Shown: positions 24,627 through 37,869 of the stretch, piece by piece | Layout of the letters: each line of letters starts with the position of its first letter | Numbering within the stretch: the first letter of the stretch is position 1 | DNA from: Trema orientale | Taxonomy: Eukaryota > Streptophyta > Magnoliopsida > Rosales > Cannabaceae | Direction of reading: 5' to 3' | DNA: 64,000 nucleotides | Assembly: GCA_002914845.1 (NCBI GenBank) | Contig: JXTC01000026.1 | Span: 369,255-433,254, forward strand | The notes under the pieces: model-generated | What the model was told of the DNA's origin: nothing | What the model saw: only the letters and a program-made list of their open reading frames with translations | The model's database searches: none | Program-made: the position numbers and the translations under genes

Positions 24627-25200
24627 TGCCGCTCACGTTTTTTTTTCTTTAAAAAAAATAATTTTATCCTCTCTAAAGTCTAAACACTATTGAAACTCAA
24701 GCAAACAAACACAAAACTTAAAATCATTCAAAAAAAAACATAAAACTAAAAGTTCATAACCAAATAGCAAGATGAATCTTGAAGATTTTTATCATGTCTG
24801 GCTACTTGGAAAAATAATAACTATTTATCTTATATGGTTTTTTTTTTTAATGAAAGAATTATATTTGTTTGATTGAGCTTTCAAATATTTACGAAAGATA
24901 AATTTGCATTCTAATCAGTAATTTCATGAGTTTTTTTTTTTCTCCCTTGTTGTATGGACATGAGTTGTTTTGTTCAAGGGAAATCTTTGAAATGAATTCC
25001 AAATTCAAATGTTTGAATTGTATTTTCCTAAAACATAGGGTTTTTTTAGTTTTTTTTTTTTAAAAAAAAAAAGAAAGTTAAAGCCCGGATGTAGTTTATG
25101 TAATTTTTCCTTTATTGAAGTCTTCTTACTCGAACCTATTCTGTAAAATAATTAACCATAATTTTATTGTACTAATATATTTTAGTCAAAATGATTTTCA
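24627..25200. repeat. 576-bp tandem duplication, unit 2
   Basis: A second copy that begins with the same TGCCGCTCACG tRNA tail and T-run but lacks the rest of the tRNA. The duplication joins at a 2-base microhomology (TG). Sequence beyond 25202 is unique. Confidence 0.85.
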
Positions 25201-25202
25201 TG

Positions 25203-28200
25203 GAGTGTTTTTTTCTTTTCTTTCCCCCCTCCTCCCTCTCTAATGGCTAAGTTAGAAAGCCAAATTTCTGAATAAACCTAAATTTGGTGATTGGATGAAA
25301 CGAGAAATCACAAGTACTAACAGAAAGTGCACCAATCAATCATTTAAGTGTGCAATTTGTACTCAACAACAATAGATAATCAATACTGGGCTATATAGAA
25401 AGAAGATGGACTACTTTGATTCAATGAAAGAGGCATGTATATGGCAACTCATCAAAATCATAACTAGTTCTTTAAATTTTTTTAGACGTACCAAATGCCT
25501 TTNAAAAAATTTTCTTTCATTTTTTGTTTGAATCTAAACAATAGAAAATAAAATATTTTGAATTTTTTTTTCTCTTTTTCCAAAAATTTAGGTTCCAAAC
25601 ATGGTCTAAAAAAGAAGTTTTGTAGCAGCTTTCTTCTAGAAAAAACAGTCAAAAACCGCTATGTATTTGATGTCATTCTTCAAAACCGATGTTTAGTCTA
25701 ATCAGCTTCAAGCTTTTGGTGTAAATTAGGAGTATCTCTAGTCAATTTTTTTTTTTTTTTTTTTTTGGTAATGAGTATCTCTAGTCAAATTAGCCAAGCA
25801 AATATAGAGTTAACCATTTCAAAGAGGTTCTGGCTAGGTCATCACAGTCAGTTTGAAAGCTGACTCAATTGATTCGACAAGTTAGTGGACGCTGCATTAC
25901 AAAATAATAAAACTGAGAATCCAAGATGATTAGTCCATTAAACCAGATTAAGATAGAATCAATATCCTTTAGTGTCACACTATCTATACTACTTGCATCT
26001 TTCAAGTTCTTTAAGTACTAACCTTGCTTATAATACCTCATAAATCATTTTGTGGTGAATGTACAGAACAAATACGTATAATTTAGCATCGTTTCAAATG
26101 AGTACAAAACAGTAGTAAACAAAGAGATAGGTAAAAATAATTACAAGGTGTACTGCTTATGGATGAAAGGGCAATACGTTAAAAATGTGCAGTTTGAGTG
26201 GTAATTAATTAATAGGACTTGAGTTGAAATTATTGGAAAAGCAAGCAAGCTAGTATAGGCAGCTAGCTGGCGAGCAGAGTCAGTCAAGCTACCTCAACAG
26301 AATTTTGAAATCTCAATTCTCTGATCACCTTTTGACTTGTGGTCCCTTGGATTTACCTATTTTTCTTCCTCTGTTTTCGTGGGAAAGAATTTGACATTGG
26401 CCTACACACTTAGGCGGGTTTCTTTTCATGAAGCAGCATCTACTTCCTTTTTTTTTTTTTTTTTTAAGGGAACGTTGACATTTGTTTTTTAAGTTAATAA
26501 CACGCATGCATTTATTTGAATTTACACATAAAGTTTTTTTTTTTAACTATTGGTGGATCTATATTTAATGGCATATCTTAGATTCATGGTAAATTTATCA
26601 CTTTTTTTATAAAAAAAAAACATTGAAATTAAGCTTGGTAGGTAAAGGCCATTTCAATAGTCGGTAATGAGTGAAATGACATCTGGACTCATTTCCATAG
26701 TTTCATCATTGCTAGCTTAATCCTTAGTTGATTAATGTTAACTTTTGTCATCCTTGATTCAAAAGTTGATTTACCAAGATTTATATCTTGATTATATTCA
26801 GATAAGTAGCTTAGGTGGTTTACTTCATATTTACAAACAAAAGCTTGATTTAAATGGCACGCTTCAATCAATGTTCATAGAATTTGGCCCAGAACATAAT
26901 TTGCACACCATCACTATTTGTCACTAAGTCTGAAGAAGGGAATAGTAAATGTACTCTTTTGTACTTTTTAGTGTTTAATAGGTGAATTGTGTTATCCAAT
27001 TTTACATTTATTAATGTAATAAATTATAATAAAATTCATATATCAAGTAATAAAACTAAAGAATAATACTCCACTGAAATAAAGAATAAGTATATTTATA
27101 AAGACTAAAATTATAAGGATCTTTAAATTACAGATCTCTTTTTTTTTCTAGAAGGCTAGAACCACTCTATTTATTGCTCTCAAGTCTCAATACTTGACTT
27201 CTAGGCTCTACTTAAATGTCTTCTATTTAAATAATATTATAAATCATAATAGAGTTCAGATGTCAAATAAAAAGATAAAAACGAGTGAAAAAGATAATTC
27301 CCGTAACACTATACTCTTTTTCATCTCTTTGAAAAAAAAAAATGGTCAGAGTTTGATTATACTGATCTATAAATATAACGCTGAACGAGCTGAAAATAAG
27401 TTAAACGGTAATATTAGAATCAAAACATTCAATGCAAGAGATGGCCATCATTATCTTCATGAAGATTCTGTCACTTATGGCTGTTCATGAAGATTCTGTC
27501 ACTTATGACTGATCAAGGCGGCAGAATCTTTTATTTATCTTGAATAAATCCCCGCATTTTTTATGGTGTGCAAATAAAGTAGCCAAGCTATATACCTCCA
27601 AGGCACACAAATTAAGAAGCCTCTAATATTCAGTGCTTGTAATATTGTATGAGGAGTTATTTTTGCAGATTGTCGAATCCAAATTAAGCCAGAAGAAGTA
27701 CCAGGCCAAGAAAGTGTCAATCACAAAAGAGATCATATTCGAGTTGATCAACCCTTTCAAGTAACAAACTACCATGGCATTTCCTAGCTCTACACGACAA
27801 GTACTCATCGCTTTCGCTTATCACATCACCATTCTACCTTTTTTAGTACTTTAATACTTTGAGTTGATTTGATCTCCTAGATAATTAAGATAAGAGTAGT
27901 GCTATAGTGGCGTGACTAAATGGCCGCTTATTTGAATGGCTTCATGTAGGTCCTAAAGATCAACACATAAATGAAAAGTCCAAATGAGTCAATTAAATGC
28001 TTATTAAGGTGAGCTTCATGAGTTGAGATTAGTAGCGGTATATTTAAAGTGCTCTTTTGGTAGCTACTAGCTAGGGATTGGCTTGTAACACTTGTTTTCG
28101 TTCAAGCAAATCTTATGTTTAAGAAATATTTCTTCCTTTTCAATAATAACAATAATAATTCCAAACAAACTATTTCTTGTTTATCTTTCTTTAAGTAATT

Positions 28201-28700
28201 CCATGAGAATATGACACTTTAGAAATGAATAATTCATTAATGTTTGTTTTCTACCTGTTTTCATAGAAAATATAATACAGAATCATATATAATATTTAAT
28301 CAAACCAAATTCAGAAATCTTCACTTGATATATGGCAGATCGGGCATGACGAAAGACATATTTATAGCTTGGTTGATCATATGGTGGCACGTCACCGCCA
28401 TGTGCTGTCACAAACTCGGTAACACTTAGGCTTTGTTACTTAGAAGTAGCATATTTTATGCATGAAAATGGTGGTGCTGCCTTCAATCTACCTAAGCTAT
28501 ATATCCTCAAGGTTGCCGACCCCATCGAAACAACCGACTCTTTACAGTTCACTACACCTCATCTCCATTCCCATCTCTCTGAACTCTGAGCTCTCTGTAT
28601 CATTAATTAAACACTTCATAATAACTAGCCTCAACTATGAATTTCACAACACTGCTCGCTTAGAGAAGTGTACCATGTATACATATCAGAATAGATAACA
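25203..28700. other. Intergenic region, no gene recognised
   Basis: AT-rich with T- and A-runs. A perfect-but-one 28-bp tandem duplication lies at 27456-27511. A single N is at 25503. The open frames of up to 98 codons have no domain, no splice-consistent partner and overlap on both strands. I do not call any gene here. Confidence 0.5.
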
Positions 28701-29103
28701 TAACTCATCAATGAGAAAGACACCGAATATTCCAACTATTATTCCCTTCTTCATGACCCCTATGGCCAATCTCATGGCACACTTGTTTATGCACTTGTAA
28801 ACCTTCTTCATTTATATTCAAAGGTATTATTTGCTCCCTACTAAGTTTTACTTTGGTTTTTTTTTTTTTTTTAAATCTTTTGAAGACACCAAATTAAGAG
28901 GGTAGTACTTATTGCTCAACCACACACTAGTTTCCATGAGGTCTAACTTAGCTGATAAAAACTCTCTCTCTCTCTCTCTCTCTCTTTCCTTTTTTTTCTA
29001 TAGTTTCTGATACGTAGCTATTCTAAATCTACTTTCTTTATTTCTTAAGACAACTAGTACTAGTTTTGTTTTATAGCGGTCTCTCCAGGAAGTTGATTGA
29101 TTG
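28701..29103 (+). promoter_or_regulatory. Upstream region and likely 5' UTR of the sulfate transporter gene
   Basis: A CT microsatellite (28962-28986) followed by T-rich sequence precedes the start codon by about 120 bp. Pyrimidine-rich CT tracts like this are common in plant 5' leaders. I see no unambiguous TATA box or transcription start. Confidence 0.35.
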
Positions 29104-32100
29104 ATGGGTGGAGGGTCACATAATAAAAGGCTAGACTGCCCTTCAACCAATGGTACCAGCCAAGACCCAATGGAGCCTAATGCAGCTCACCGCATCGAGA
29201 TGCCGCCGGCGTCCATGGAGGTCCACCGGGTTGAGACGCCGCCGGCGAGAAGCTCCGTCCAGAAGCTCAAGTCAAAGCTCAAGGAAACGTTCTTCCCCGA
29301 CGACCCTTTACGCCAATTCAAGGGTCAACCAGCTAGGAAGAAGTGGATTCTCGGTGCTCAGTACGTCTTCCCCATTCTCCAGTGGGCTCCCCATTACAGC
29401 CTCAAGCTCTTCAAATCCGACGTCGTTTCTGGTCTCACCATTGCTAGCTTAGCCATCCCACAGGTCTCCAATTACTTTCCCTTCTTTCCCAAAAATAAAA
29501 AATAAATCAATCGAATAAAATAAAAACTTGTGTTTTTGTGTTTAATATAAACCCATTGAAAAGTGCTCTGTTTTTTGTTCTCAAAACAGGGGATTAGCTA
29601 TGCTAAGCTCGCAAATCTTCCTCCTATTGTTGGTCTTTGTAAGTTTTTGTTTTTTCTTTTTCATTTTGGAGAAATTTATATTATAATCTCAGTTGGGTTT
29701 AATCTCTTTATATATGTGTATGTGTATATACATATATATAGATTCAAGCTTTGTTCCTCCTCTGGTTTATGCGGTATTCGGGAGCTCAAGAGACCTAGCA
29801 GTGGGACCCGTTTCGATAGCTTCGCTCATACTTGGGTCAATGCTAAGGCAAGAGGTGTCTCCCAGTAATGAGCCTCTCTTGTTTCTACAACTGGCTTTTA
29901 CTTCGACTTTCTTCGCCGGGTTTTTTCAAGCTTCTCTGGGATTGTTAAGGTCTGATAATTACACTATTTATTCAATTACAGTTTAAGCCTCTGTTTGAAT
30001 ATTGTCGTTTCCTCGTTACGAAGTAACATTTTCGGTGTCGTTTTTTAAAATGAACGATGCTTGCTCGCTGCAGGCTTGGATTTCTTATTGATTTTCTCTC
30101 CAAGGCAATTCTTATTGGATTCATGGCTGGGGCTGCTGTTATAGTCTCTCTCCAACAGCTTAAGAGCCTCCTTGGAATTACCCATTTTACCCCTCAGATG
30201 GGTTTGGTTCCTGTTTTGACCTCTGTTTTCCACAACACAAAAGAGGTACTTAAAAAAACAGTGTCCTAAGATTTGGAACTTCACTCGGTGAAATTATTCC
30301 ACAAAAAGAATAGTAATTAATATTTACTTTCTATATATATATGACTTGATATATTACTGTATATTTTAGTACCATATTAGTCTCCGTCAAGGAATAATTA
30401 AAACATGACCCTATATATAGGAACGCTCTTACCGTAGTCATCCCTATTAAGATATTGTTATATATTTTAAAATTATATTATTCTCTCGCACGCGTCTATA
30501 ATAGGACGTCCCTACGTAAAGTCCTTGTTTATACACCGTTTAATGAGAATCTGTAGGAGTATAAACAAGGACCTTACGTAGAAGCGCCCTATTATAACCG
30601 CATCCTATTCTCTCTCTTGATATTCAAAAACTGATTAATTTTCTTTTTTGGGTATCATTTATATGCAGTGGTCATGGCAAACTATATTAATGGGCTTTTG
30701 CTTCCTTGTGTTGCTTCTACTGGCTAGACACGTTGTACGCTATTCTCTCTCTCTTATTTATTTTTTGGTTCTTTCTGAGATTTTTTTTCATTAAAAGCTT
30801 CTGCTTTCTTTCTTCTTTTTTTTTTTTCTTTCGATTTTCCAAAGTTAGAATTCGGGACTATATAAATGGCGGACAACTCAATGATATTAATTATTGTTGA
30901 CGGTTTTCAGTTGCTAAGTTCGGTAAATAATGGATACCAAGCCAAGACTTTATTAAAGTCATAGACTATTGTCAAAGCCTACATCATATCTTATTCCAAA
31001 TTTTTTTTAAAAGAAAAAAAAAAGAAATTATCATATTCAGAATCCCATAACAATTTTTTAGTAAAAAAAAAAAGCCAATATAATATGAAACTTATTGAGA
31101 AATAGAGTGGATTTAATTTTACCGTCAATTTCTCTATCAAGGCAATTTTTTGTTGGCCTAATTAGACTAATGGTTATGCATACATAACATGATTTCATAT
31201 GTTACACCATCTATACTAAGATTCTGAGAGGTACTTATTTCATTGCATTTTCTCTTCTTTTTTTTTTTTTTTGATTCAATAAACTGAGCCTAAAAATCTC
31301 TAATTCTACAATCACAATCTTCATTCTTGGATATATACATACATACATATATATATAGGGCACACATACATATATATATATATAGGGCACCAATCCAGTA
31401 GATATTTTTTTTTTTACCTATGTATAAGTATCAATTTGTCCAATAAAAATTTAGTAAGAAAGAGAAAGAGCATTAATGATGCATGTTTTTTCATGCACCT
31501 TGGATCACTATTAGATGATGATCCAACAGCTAAAAAAAAAATACCTACCATAGGTTAAAAAAAAAAAAAATACCTCTTGGATTGGCAACCATATATATAG
31601 ATTAATTTTGTAGCTGAATTAAACAGAGAATACTGATAGATTGGTGTGCTTTTTTTTTTTTTTCGTTTGGGCTACGAATTCTGCAGAGCATAAAAAAGCC
31701 AAAGCTGTTCTGGGTCTCAGCTGGAGCCCCTCTTGCGTCAGTGATCCTCTCCACCCTCATTGTTTTCGCATTCAAAGCTCATCACCATGGCATCAGAGTG
31801 GTAAGCTTATCGAGTCCTACGCAATTAATTTTGGATTGTAATACATATTTGACTCTTTTACTAAGTTTCTTTCTTTTTTTCTTTTTTTCCCTTTTTGTTT
31901 GGGTAGATTGGAAAGTTACAAGAAGGATTAAACCCACCTTCATGGAACATGTTACATTTCCATGGAGCTCATTTGGGACTTGTAATCAAGACCGGATTCG
32001 TCACTGGCATTATTTCCCTCACTGTAAGATATTTATATATTTTTTTTTTTTGGAAAAAGAAAATAAAACAAATTATTTAATTGTTTTGACATAATAAAGA

Positions 32101-33862
32101 GGCCCAAAGATTAATAGCTGTTGGATGATTTATTTACGAAGAATTCGTTTCAAAAAAACAACACAGAGCATATAAAGACTTTTTCAACTTTTCTTTTGGT
32201 TAATTAGTACATAAATGTGGTCATAACTCATGACCCCAAAAATTGTTGCCTAGTTGTGACTCTTTGACAGTTCCTACCAATTTAATTACACTTAACGTCC
32301 TTGACACTACGACACCGTTAAATCAAAATCATGTTTATATGTACTCATCCAAATCTATAGGAAGGTATTGCGGTAGGAAGAACATTTGCAGCCTTGAAGG
32401 ACTACCGGGTGGATGGCAACAAGGAGATGATTGCCATTGGCCTAATGAACATTGTTGGCTCCTCCACTTCTTGCTACGTAACAACAGGTACACATAACTT
32501 CCCGGTACTAATACCAATTACTGGACTGGACGAGATTAAAGATTGGTTAAATCTTATTAGGGGAGCAATTTGAACGTTTTTCAGGTGCTTTTTCGCGGTC
32601 TGCGGTGAACCACAATGCAGGGGCCAAGACAGCAGTGTCTAATATTGTTATGTCGGTAACGGTTATGGTGACACTCCTCTTCTTGATGCCACTCTTCCAA
32701 TACACTCCCAACCTTGTGCTGGGCGCTATAATAGTCACGGCCGTGGTCGGCCTCATCGATGTCCCAGCTGCTTACAACATTTGGAAGACTGACAAGTTCG
32801 ATTTCCTTGTCATGCTTTGTGCCTTCTTGGGTGTCCTCTTCGTCTCTGTCCAAGAAGGCCTCGCCATTGCGGTAAAATCTTTCTATTGATTCAATACTTC
32901 ACTACCAAAGAAGTCACTGTTGGCTTAATACAATTTGTGCTAAAATCACTTATTAGTCAGGACAAATTGAATGATCATACTTATCATATGGATTGAATCG
33001 TAACTAAAGTGTTTTAGTAGTGAGATGTGACTATTATATTGTGACTAAAAAAAGTTGTCTGGACTCGAGCTCACAATCAAGTCAAATAGATAAAGCAAAT
33101 AGTAGTTTTGCTTACAACTGCATTACAAGAACAATTACAATCATATTATGTGAACTAGGTGCATCATATATAAGACTAATATGTTAATGATTATGTTATG
33201 ACATGGGAAATAAATTAATGGCTGCCTTTTGAATTTTTTATGATAACAAGGTTGGAGTTTCGATCTTCAAAATTCTGCTGCAAATAACTAGGCCAAGGAC
33301 AGTGGTGTTGGGAAGCATACCGGGCTCGGATATATATCGAAATGTGCATCACTATAAGGAAGCAGTGGGAGTACCCGGTTTCCTCATTCTAAGCATTGAA
33401 GCTCCCATCAATTTTGCTAACAGCATGTATCTCAATGAAAGGTTATTTGCTTCTTCTTTTTGTAGTTTTTTCTAGCTTCTAGATCTTTTGTTTATTTATT
33501 TTGTTACTCATCTTTTTCTCAACTATGGCCGCATTTTGATCAAGGATTTTGAGATGGATAGAAGAACACGACGAGAAAGATAGTGCGAAAAAGCTTTCGA
33601 GCATTCAGTATGTGATTCTAGACCTGTCAGGTAAAAAAAGAATGCAGAACGTTACCAAAATATAAGATTGAACCCTATAGCCATTTAGAAAAGAAGCTAA
33701 TATTTATTATAATAATCAAAAGGGTCTTTTTATATGCATTTTTTCTCAGCTGTGAGTGCCATAGACACAACTGGAGTTACCCTCATTAAGGATCTAAAGA
33801 AAGCAATTGGGAAGAAGGGAATTGAGGCAAGTACAATAGTAACTAGATAGAAAATTTTCACT

Positions 33863-33896
<34 letters not shown>

Positions 33897-34128
33897 GGTC
33901 AAAGTGTAATAAAATGTTTTGCATTTTGATCAGCTTGTGTTAGTGAATCCATTGGGAGAGGTTATTGAAAAATTGCAAAGAGCAGAGGAGACACGGGACT
34001 TTATGAGACCTGAAAATCTCTACTTGACAGTGGGAGAGGCTGTAGCTTCTCTGTCCTCATCAATGAAGACTCATTCTCCAACCTTGTACGACGAGGAGGC
34101 ACAAGCCGATATTCCTCGTCCCAACTGA
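29104..34128 (+). CDS. Sulfate transporter, SULTR3;3 type (SLC26/SulP family)
   Basis: A proton-coupled anion transporter for sulfate in a plant membrane; group 3 members act partly in chloroplast or shoot sulfate supply. Thirteen exons fit: 29104-29463, 29590-29638, 29742-29949, 30074-30245, 30669-30734, 31687-31800, 31907-32023, 32361-32487, 32585-32871, 33251-33441, 33545-33630, 33750-33826, 33934-34128. They sum to 2049 nt, or 682 residues, a normal family length. Visible signatures are LKETFFPDDPLRQF in the N-terminal domain, the SulP core SSRDLAVGPVSIASL, TSCYVTTGAFSRSAVN in the transport core, and a C-terminal STAS domain (about 515-640) with DLSAVSAIDTTG. Intron 12 has a GC donor (GCAAGT). 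The first ATG gives 37 residues beyond the Arabidopsis SULTR3;3 start; an ATG at 29215 matches that shorter form. Introns 4 and 5 carry a hairpin and a MITE. The assignment to SULTR3;3 rather than 3;1 rests on remembered sequence similarity. Confidence 0.95.
30494..30600. repeat. Long hairpin in transporter intron 4
   Basis: Two arms of about 40 bp (30494-30534 and 30559-30600) are near-perfect inverted copies. The left contains TACGTAAAGTCCTTGTTTATAC and the right its inverse with few mismatches. A 24-base loop separates them. It may be the remains of a small MITE; if transcribed it would fold into a miRNA-precursor-like stem. Confidence 0.7.
31385..31590. mobile_element. Micron-like MITE inside a TA microsatellite, copy B
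   Basis: A 206-bp element in intron 5 of the transporter. Its termini GGGCACCAATCCAGTAGATA and (inverted) GGTTGCCAATCCAAGAGGTA match copy A at 14541-14783, including the adjoining T/A runs and the ACCTAT motif. TA repeats flank both sides. Confidence 0.65.
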
Positions 34129-37100
34129 AAAGTTGTCGTTTTTTGAGGACTGACCAAAATATATGTAGTATCAGAAATAAGCCAGATATATTTTATATAT
34201 ATATATATGAAATCAATCCAAAAATACATTTTCCTATACATGTTTTAGTGCCTTTGGATATGTACATGATTAGTGGTTCAAATATAGTAGATATGCAACC
34301 ATGATGGGCAAAATACTCGAGGCGTTTTTTTCTGTCTTTTTAACATGCCATCTTATTCTTGGGTGATTTAACCAATAGATTTTTGTATGGAGAAGTCTTT
34401 GTTATAAACCGGTCTCTCGTTTTGCTCTGCTCGGTTATCTTTGGCTATGGGAAAAACGAAAAATCTGAAAGGGACGGAGATAATGAAGTACGTGTTTTGG
34501 ATGGGAAAGTTTAATGGACATCTTTATAAATTCCACTTTATCATATGGAATTTTATCAAATAGAATCATATTTTTAAAATGATGTCAAAATGGTATTTTA
34601 TTGGCAAATGTTCTGAAATTAAACTATTGTCTTTTTACCTCTATTTCTATTATTCTGTTCTTGAGGAAGTATACATGATCTTAACTACTATATTAAATGT
34701 TGGAATAATATCACTTTTATATCTTGTATTTTGATACTTTTTTCAGTTTGTATTTTGTGTTTTGGTTATTATCAACATTGACCCTTAGATTTAATATTTG
34801 TTACAAATTTATACTCTGACACNACTTGTCACATTAATGTATTAGAATTTATCACAAATAAACTTAATAATATATTCATCGGATAACTCACATGCTACGT
34901 ACATTGGTATTAAAAAGTTGGGATAAATATTGGAATGACATTATTCATAAGAAAATGATAGAGATATCATATTTTATCTCTTTTTTTAATCTTACATTTT
35001 TGGCATATGAGTTATCACCATAGAATAAGTAAATATTATCAAACATATTTGTTTCACCAATGGAATAGTGATAACTTATATGTCAAATAAAGTGATATTA
35101 AAAAAATTGAGATTAGAGGTGAGATTCCCAATATTATCTTTATTTATATAGGAATATGACAAAAAAAAAAAAAGAAAGAAGAGAGGAGTCCTAAATCTCT
35201 ATATTCTAATTCCTATTCAATTTTCTCAATTTTTTTTTAAATAAAAATTTTCTCATTTCATACCTCATTGATTTTTATTTATCATCAGATAATTAAATTC
35301 TAAATAAAATTTAATTCATAGTCAAGCTCATTAATTTAAAATCTAACTAAAAACATATACCCCTAACGCCAAAAGGGAAAAAGCATTATTAGTAAGTAAG
35401 TTTAGAAAAGAATTTATTCCTATGAAAGAGATTGATTAAAAATATCAATAAAAGATGTAAGAAATTTGATAATCAAATTATATAAAAAGTTAAAACTTTC
35501 TCATAGGTAAATGAAAATTTGCCAAATTTTTATCCAAAAAAAAATCGTGAAATTGAAAAATGTAATAAACTCACATTCTACACATATGTCAAACAAAAGT
35601 AAAGGTAATTAAACTCAAAAAATCCTTAAAATCATTTTAGATTAAGTCTATAAATAAAAAGTATTAAAATGAAAAGGAGAAGAAAAAGAATGGAATTGGA
35701 CATATATTAAGATTGAGTTGTTTTATGCCATTCCACAATTATAAAAAGTAATTCCAAAACTCATTGTCATGAATTGAAATAGAAAAGAAAATAAATTGTT
35801 TCCTCATATGAATTAGAATTAGAATGGAAATGGAATTAGGTGGAATAAACCATATAAATATGTATATCTATTGTCGTTCATGAATTTCAACTAATGACTA
35901 AAATAAACCATTAATACATTTATTTCCAAGAAGGACAAATTGTATCTTTGCCCTCGAACTATTGTAAGTACAGAATTTTGCCTCTTAGACTATTTTTCGT
36001 TGTATGAATCCCCCTTGAACTATTTGATTGTAGAAAAAATTTCAATTGTATTATCTTCCATTATTTGTCACCCAAAAAAAAGGTAGTTGAAACTTTTATT
36101 CTCCGATGAAATACCCTCATCTACATACCCTCATATTAGACGGCAAATTCTTCTATTTTCCCCCCACACTACAGTCTTCCTCCCCAAAAGGAAAACCAGC
36201 CTCCAACCTTAAAAGTAGCTTGATGTCGTGCTCCAAGCAATATGTGAAATCCATAAGCAAGCAAGTATAGTAGGAAGAAGATATTGAATGGAATAGGCTG
36301 GTTTGTCCTTATAGATTTCAAGGTATTATACAGACGACGTCGTGGACGGATAAAAGTCTGGGAACACGATTTTTTGGTTGGGCTGAATACAAGGTCGAGT
36401 GTCTATTTTGTTTTAATTAGGTCAGAAAACTTTCTTAAATGCACTCTAAATTTGTAAAATCAAATTCCCTAAAACTATGAATTTTAATAATCTAATCTTA
36501 CTATCTTAGGTTGAATTTTTATGAAAACATAATCTACATACCATGAGAAGGTTGCTCATCTTCAATTTATTCACTTCTATAATGCATCTTTAACAAAGAC
36601 TAGAATAAGATACAATTTTCTTTTAGAATAAAAGATTCAATGAAGAAGAAGATGACTATGAGCACGTTTTTTATTTTTTCTCCTTTTTCTTTCTTTTTTT
36701 TTTTGGTTGAGTTAGAATATGTTCGATTTGGATTTAGGAAAAATTGGGTTAAATTAAGGAGAGTGAATAAATTTGGGAAACTAGAAAATATATTTAGTCC
36801 CAAAAAAAATAACTAAAATACTACAATTAATTAATTACCCTCCAAAAAACTCTAAATAGGAAGACACATAAGCATCATGAATCATGGTAGGTAAAAGAAT
36901 AAGCATTTTTTCGACAACAGAATAATTTAAGTGAATTCTTGCACAAAAGCTAGTGTAGGGGCAAAACTCTCCATGAGCGATAGTTCTGAGGAAAGATATA
37001 ATTTGTTCATCCAAGAAAAATGTGGTATCCTATTATTAGAATTTTTAATACTAACTTATGTGACATATGAGTTATCAATTGAATAAACACAACTCACATG

Positions 37101-37869
37101 CCACATTCGTTACTATTAAATAGATAAGGGATATGGTTATTTCTCTTGTTGTCTGATTATAATTAATATACTAGACCCATGCGGTCCTATCCGATATGTA
37201 CTTAAAATCAACTAATAATAAACAGACATATCCTATATAATATTCGGCACTAATAATTATATTGTTGCTTTTAGAATAATAGTTAGAATTCCTAACATCA
37301 TCCGATTACTAATCGGTGGAACTTGCCTACCAAAGAGGAGTAAACTTCAACCGATTTATATATGAAGAAAATGGGTATATGTTAGCAACAATCAAGTATC
37401 ATCACCTTAAGCAAACTATTAAACTAACCTTTGGTTATTATAATACATGATATACTTTTTTTTTTTTTTTTGCTCAAGCTAATACTTGATATATTGATTA
37501 GCCATGTTTCAATTTTTTCTTTCGACTTAAAATTAATATTTTTTTAGTGAAATCAATTTCGGGTTGAAACTATTACGTCATATGAATATTAATTTTCATT
37601 TTGGGGTTTATGATTATGAGTACAAAAGGGAATTTTCTTTTCTTAAGGAAAGAAATTAGTTGACTTGACGTGAATTTAAATTAAACCAAGCTTTAAATGT
37701 GTGTATTATAAAAAATAAAAAGATTTTAGAATTGTGTGTGTGTGTGTGTTTTCTTTATTTTTTTTTTAACTATGATTTCTAATAGGGTCCCAATTAAAGG
37801 ACTAGGGCGGCTTCTACGGTTCACGCTTAAACGCTTTAGAGAGCTCAATTCACAAAGATCTGAGCGTCA
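34129..37869. other. Intergenic region between transporter and SEC12-like gene
   Basis: No gene seen. It is AT-rich, with text recalling MITE interiors near 35660-35860 ('gaattagaattagaatgg') and near 35930-36060 ('ccctcgaactatt', 'cccccttgaactattt', resembling the TIR element at 58306). A single N lies at 34823. A GT microsatellite lies just upstream of the SEC12-like gene, about 37733-37749. Confidence 0.5.

Noticed and set aside
26745-28698. Several 60-98-codon frames as a possible small gene upstream of the transporter
   Set aside because: The frames overlap on both strands, show no homology I recognise and no splice sites that join them; the region is better left as intergenic.
32547-32853. 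Minus-strand frames of 69 and 90 codons
   Set aside because: They are shadows of transporter exon 9, which is strongly conserved on the plus strand.
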